From assembly GCF_035610345.1 (NCBI RefSeq), contig NZ_CP141212.1, positions 935,976-999,975 on the forward strand: DNA of 64,000 bases. Reading direction: 5' to 3'. How positions within the stretch are numbered: the stretch's first letter is position 1; the number at the start of each line of letters is the position of its first letter. Position numbers and translations under genes: made by a program. Source of the DNA: Sinorhizobium meliloti (GTDB lineage Bacteria > Pseudomonadota > Alphaproteobacteria > Rhizobiales > Rhizobiaceae). The notes under the pieces were generated by a model. It was given only the letters and a program-made list of their open reading frames with translations, made no database searches and had not been told where the DNA came from. Positions 61,332-64,000 of the stretch are shown here, in pieces.

Positions 61332-62897
61332 ATGGCCGTTTCCACCCCCGCCTCCGTCGACCTTTCCGCAGCCCTGATGCTGACCCCGGCGTCTGCCGTC
61401 GAATGGCTCGTCGTTCTGCCCGTCGCCTGGTGCCTGGCCGTCGGCGCGCTCCTCGTGATGCTTCGTCGCTGGGCCGGCCTCCAGCCCGCAATAGCGCTTG
61501 CGAGCCTGGCCGTTCTGGTTTTGATCGACGTGGCGCTGCTCGATCACGTCGCAAGAAACGGGCCGACGACCATGGTGATGGGGCGTTGGCTGCCGCCGTT
61601 CGGTATCGCCTTCACGGTTGACCTGACCGGTGCGCTCTTTGCCCTGGTGGCGGCCCTGGTCGCTTTTGCGGCCGGCATCTTTTCGCTGTCCGATATCAAC
61701 GACAGCGGCCGGCGCTATGGTTTCTATCCGCTGCTGATGCTGCTGATGGCCGGCGTATCGGGAGCCTTCCTCACGGGGGATATCTTCAACCTCTATGTCT
61801 GGTTCGAGGTCCTGCTGATTTCCTCCTTCGGGCTTCTGGTCCTCGGCTCCGAGCGCGGGCAGATCGACGGGACGGTGAAGTACGGCTTTCTGAACCTGGT
61901 CGCAACGACACTGTTCCTGGCCGCTACCGGCTTCCTCTACGCCGTGTTCGGCACGCTCAACATGGCCGACATCGCGCGTAAGGCCGACGAACTGCGCGTC
62001 AATGCGCCGTTGATGACTTTGGTCGGACTCTATGTTCTCGCCTTCGGCATGAAGGCGGCCGCGTTTCCCTTGAACTTCTGGTTGCCTGCTTCCTACCATA
62101 CCCCTCGCGTCGTCGTGTCGGCGCTCTTTGCCGGCCTGCTCACCAAGGTCGGTATCTATGCGTTGATCCGGGTGACGGTCATGCTCTTCCCGATCGAAAG
62201 GGAGGAATTGAGCTTCGTACTGGCGCTCGTCGGTGCCCTGACGATGATGGTCGGCGTTCTCGGCGCGCTCGCGCAAACGGATTTTCGTCGCCTTCTCGGC
62301 TACCTCGTCGTTTCGGGCATCGGTTCGATGCTCGCGGGCATAGCCATCGGCGGACCAGGCGGCATTGGCGGCGCGATCTTCTACGCGCTCCATTCGATGC
62401 TGGTGATGACGGGCCTTTATTTCGCCTCCGGGATCGCCATGCGCCTCGGTGCAGACAGCTCGATCGCAACGCTTGCGGGCCTTTACCGCAAGCATGCGGG
62501 GTTTGCGGCGCTGACCTTGATGCTGTGCTTCGCCATTTCGGGGCTGCCGCCCTTTTCCGGCTTCTGGCCGAAGGTCATGCTGGTGAAGGCGGCCATCGAT
62601 ATCGGCGCCTGGTGGCTTGCCGCCGCGCTCCTTCTCGTCGGCTTCTTCACCATGATTGCGACCGGCCGCCTTTTCCTCCTGGCCTATTGGCGAGATAGCG
62701 CAATACCCGAGGCGGCCGCCGGCCCGGCCCCCCTGTCCGCGACGGCCCTCGGTCCGCTTGCAGCACTTACGCTTCTGGCGCTTGCGCTCGGCCTCTATCC
62801 CGAACCGCTGCTTGCGATGATCCAGAGCGCCGCAGCCGGTCTTGCAGAGCCGTCCGCTTACCTGAATTCAGTCTTTCCCGCAGGAGGTCCGCAATGA
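61332..62897 (+). CDS. mrpD: Mrp antiporter subunit D
   Basis: 521-residue NuoM/N-like subunit. Shows YVWFEVLLISSFGLLVLGSERGQ (catalytic Glu), MKAAAFPLNFWLPASYHTP and LHSMLVMTGLYFASGIAMRL, with the lysines of the proton path. Gap of 6 bp after mrpC. Ends in an ATGA overlap with mrpE. Confidence 0.95.
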   Translation: MAVSTPASVDLSAALMLTPASAVEWLVVLPVAWCLAVGALLVMLRRWAGLQPAIALASLAVLVLIDVALLDHVARNGPTTMVMGRWLPPFGIAFTVDLTGALFALVAALVAFAAGIFSLSDINDSGRRYGFYPLLMLLMAGVSGAFLTGDIFNLYVWFEVLLISSFGLLVLGSERGQIDGTVKYGFLNLVATTLFLAATGFLYAVFGTLNMADIARKADELRVNAPLMTLVGLYVLAFGMKAAAFPLNFWLPASYHTPRVVVSALFAGLLTKVGIYALIRVTVMLFPIEREELSFVLALVGALTMMVGVLGALAQTDFRRLLGYLVVSGIGSMLAGIAIGGPGGIGGAIFYALHSMLVMTGLYFASGIAMRLGADSSIATLAGLYRKHAGFAALTLMLCFAISGLPPFSGFWPKVMLVKAAIDIGAWWLAAALLLVGFFTMIATGRLFLLAYWRDSAIPEAAAGPAPLSATALGPLAALTLLALALGLYPEPLLAMIQSAAAGLAEPSAYLNSVFPAGGPQ

Positions 62898-63370
62898 AAT
62901 TCCTGCTGACCAACCTGGTCTTTACGCTTATCTGGGGAGCAATCAGCGCCAGCTTCACGCCCGCGAACCTCCTGCTGGGCTTCGCGGCCGGCGCCTTGTC
63001 GCTCTGGTTGATCCGGCGTGAGCTGCGCCCGGTGGCTTACCCGCTGAGACCGTTGCGGCTGCTGTTGCTCGCATTGTTGTTTTTCAAGGAGCTCGCGATT
63101 TCCGCAACGAAGGTCGCGATTCTGGTTCTCCGCTCGAACATGGCGCTGAAGCCTGGCATTTTTGCCTATCCGCTCGCGCTCAGGACTGACTTCGAGATAA
63201 CGCTGCTCGCCAATCTGATCACGCTGACGCCGGGTACGCTGTCGGTGGATGTCTCCGAAGATCGCAAGACCCTCTACGTCCATGCGCTCGATTGCGCCGA
63301 CCCGGGAGCTCTACGGCGAGACATCGCCGGCGGCTTCGAACGTCGAATTCGGGAGGCCTTCGAACGATGA
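62894..63370 (+). CDS. mrpE: Mrp antiporter subunit E
   Basis: 158 residues; family marks [42 protein letters not shown] and [24 protein letters not shown]. It overlaps mrpD and mrpF by 4 bases each. Confidence 0.94.
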   Translation: MKFLLTNLVFTLIWGAISASFTPANLLLGFAAGALSLWLIRRELRPVAYPLRPLRLLLLALLFFKELAISATKVAILVLRSNMALKPGIFAYPLALRTDFEITLLANLITLTPGTLSVDVSEDRKTLYVHALDCADPGALRRDIAGGFERRIREAFER

Positions 63371-63753
63371 CGCCCGCTGCAGTCCTGAGCGCGGCCTCCG
63401 GCGTGGCGCTCGTGCTTCTCTCTCTCGCGCTGCTGTTGACGGTGCTGCGCATCATTCGCGGGCCGACGCTTCCGGACCGGGTGCTGGGCCTCGATATGCT
63501 GGTGGCGATTGCGATCGGCCTGATCGCGGTGATCGCCGTGAGAACCGGCTACTATCTCTACATCGATATCGCGATCGCCCTCGGGCTCGTCGGCTTTCTT
63601 GCGACGGTCGCTTTCGCCCGCTTCATCCTGGCGCGCGGTCTCTCGCCGGAGCGCATGACGCCGGGCGCAACTGACCTGGCCCAGGCAAAGCCGTCGTCGA
63701 CGCGCTCGCGCGCGGGACAGGCTGGGCGCCGCAAACGCAAGGGAGCGCGTTGA
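63367..63753 (+). CDS. mrpF: Mrp antiporter subunit F
   Basis: 128 residues from ATG 63367, overlapping the mrpE stop. Three membrane segments with [19 protein letters not shown] and [25 protein letters not shown], the MnhF pattern. A basic tail of about 35 residues ([15 protein letters not shown]) exceeds the usual length of the subunit. Confidence 0.93.
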   Translation: MTPAAVLSAASGVALVLLSLALLLTVLRIIRGPTLPDRVLGLDMLVAIAIGLIAVIAVRTGYYLYIDIAIALGLVGFLATVAFARFILARGLSPERMTPGATDLAQAKPSSTRSRAGQAGRRKRKGAR

Positions 63754-64000
63754 TGGTTCTGCAAATCATCGCCTACCTCGTTGCGCTGATCATGATTGTC
63801 GGCGCCTGCTTCTCGCTGCTTGCCGCGGTTGGCCTCATCCGCTTCCCCGACCTTTACACCCGCATGCATGCGGCCTCGAAAGCCGGTACCGTCGGTTCGG
63901 GTCTGCTGCTCTTTGCGGCCGGGCTGCATTCGCTCGATGCCGCCGTCTTCGTGCGCGCACTTGCGGGATTTGGCTTCTTCGTGCTGACGGCACCGATCTC
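63753..64000 (+). CDS. mrpG: Mrp antiporter subunit G (cut by window end)
   Basis: First 82 codons seen, starting at ATG 63753 in a TGATG overlap with mrp[33 protein letters not shown] is the MnhG signature. The gene continues past the window. Confidence 0.93.
   Translation, partial: MVLQIIAYLVALIMIVGACFSLLAAVGLIRFPDLYTRMHAASKAGTVGSGLLLFAAGLHSLDAAVFVRALAGFGFFVLTAPI

Noticed and set aside
60882..62495. A 537-residue minus-strand open frame over mrpC and mrpD
   Set aside because: Highly charged, low-complexity Arg/His/Glu/Gln composition typical of the antisense of membrane-protein genes; the plus-strand Mrp frames are certain.

Overview
The window looks like chromosome from a GC-rich alphaproteobacterium of the Rhizobiales, most likely Sinorhizobium (Ensifer), close to S. 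meliloti or S. medicae. The pointers are the betI-betC-betB-betA order, with a choline sulfatase gene inside the choline/glycine-betaine operon; an assimilatory APS-reductase-type CysH next to cysD and cysN; paired ohrR/ohr; a membrane PQQ glucose dehydrogenase; and a seven-gene Mrp (Pha-type) antiporter operon. Species assignment is inference from recognised families, not from a database search. I see no CRISPR array, no rRNA, no prophage and no insertion sequence. Most of the DNA is ordinary core or soft-core chromosome.

Layout. 0.1-5 kb: a somewhat AT-richer gene for a secreted unknown, a large MscS-type channel, a lipoprotein, a tRNA-Pro(CGG) and a 47-residue membrane peptide. 5-8.4 kb: cysH-cysD-cysN on the minus strand (sulfate activation and APS reduction). 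8.5-10.9 kb: a ClC channel, then a translationally coupled pair (a secreted protein predicted to begin His-His after signal cleavage, plus a four-helix membrane protein). 10.9-16.5 kb: the bet operon with a perfect 20-bp BetI-type operator and two mosaic palindromic repeats. 16.5-19 kb: HdeD-like protein and an EAL-CBS-GGDEF protein. 19-25 kb: oxidoreductase, a possible 23-residue peptide gene with its own terminator, DUF3750, Rhizobium-type asparaginase, two glutathione transferases, LysR. 25-30.7 kb: PAS-GAF-GGDEF-EAL, an L,D-transpeptidase, a GNAT/DUF1778 toxin-antitoxin pair and ohrR/ohr. 30.7-43.3 kb: mostly single housekeeping and accessory enzymes (HerA-like ATPase, aldo-keto reductase, Tam, haloacid dehalogenase, tyrosine phosphatase, alcohol dehydrogenase, aminotransferase, SodB, WYL regulator, LysE exporter) and two cytochromes c. 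43.3-49.8 kb: GNAT, a ZntR-like MerR regulator, class A beta-lactamase, gcd, SelO. 49.9-58 kb: homocysteine methyltransferase-like protein, DUF1697, oligopeptidase B, a ring-cleavage dioxygenase-like protein, the Usp/DksA-like/hemolysin-III stress cluster behind a FixK/FNR-type box, MsrB. 58.1-64 kb: mrpABCDEFG, with mrpG cut by the window end.

How it fits together. Much of the content concerns stress and the envelope: osmoprotection (bet), oxidants (ohr, sodB, msrB), pH and sodium (mrp), mechanosensation (MscS), possible microaerobic response (FixK-type box), metals (MerR, the His-His protein pair) and c-di-GMP signalling. The observations I find most worth following are the secreted His-His protein and its CopD-like partner, the MerR-type promoter pointing at the beta-lactamase, the FixK-type box before usp, the TTGACGTTAACGTCAA palindrome before a DUF2267-like gene, and the repeat that supplies the C-terminal tail of BetI.
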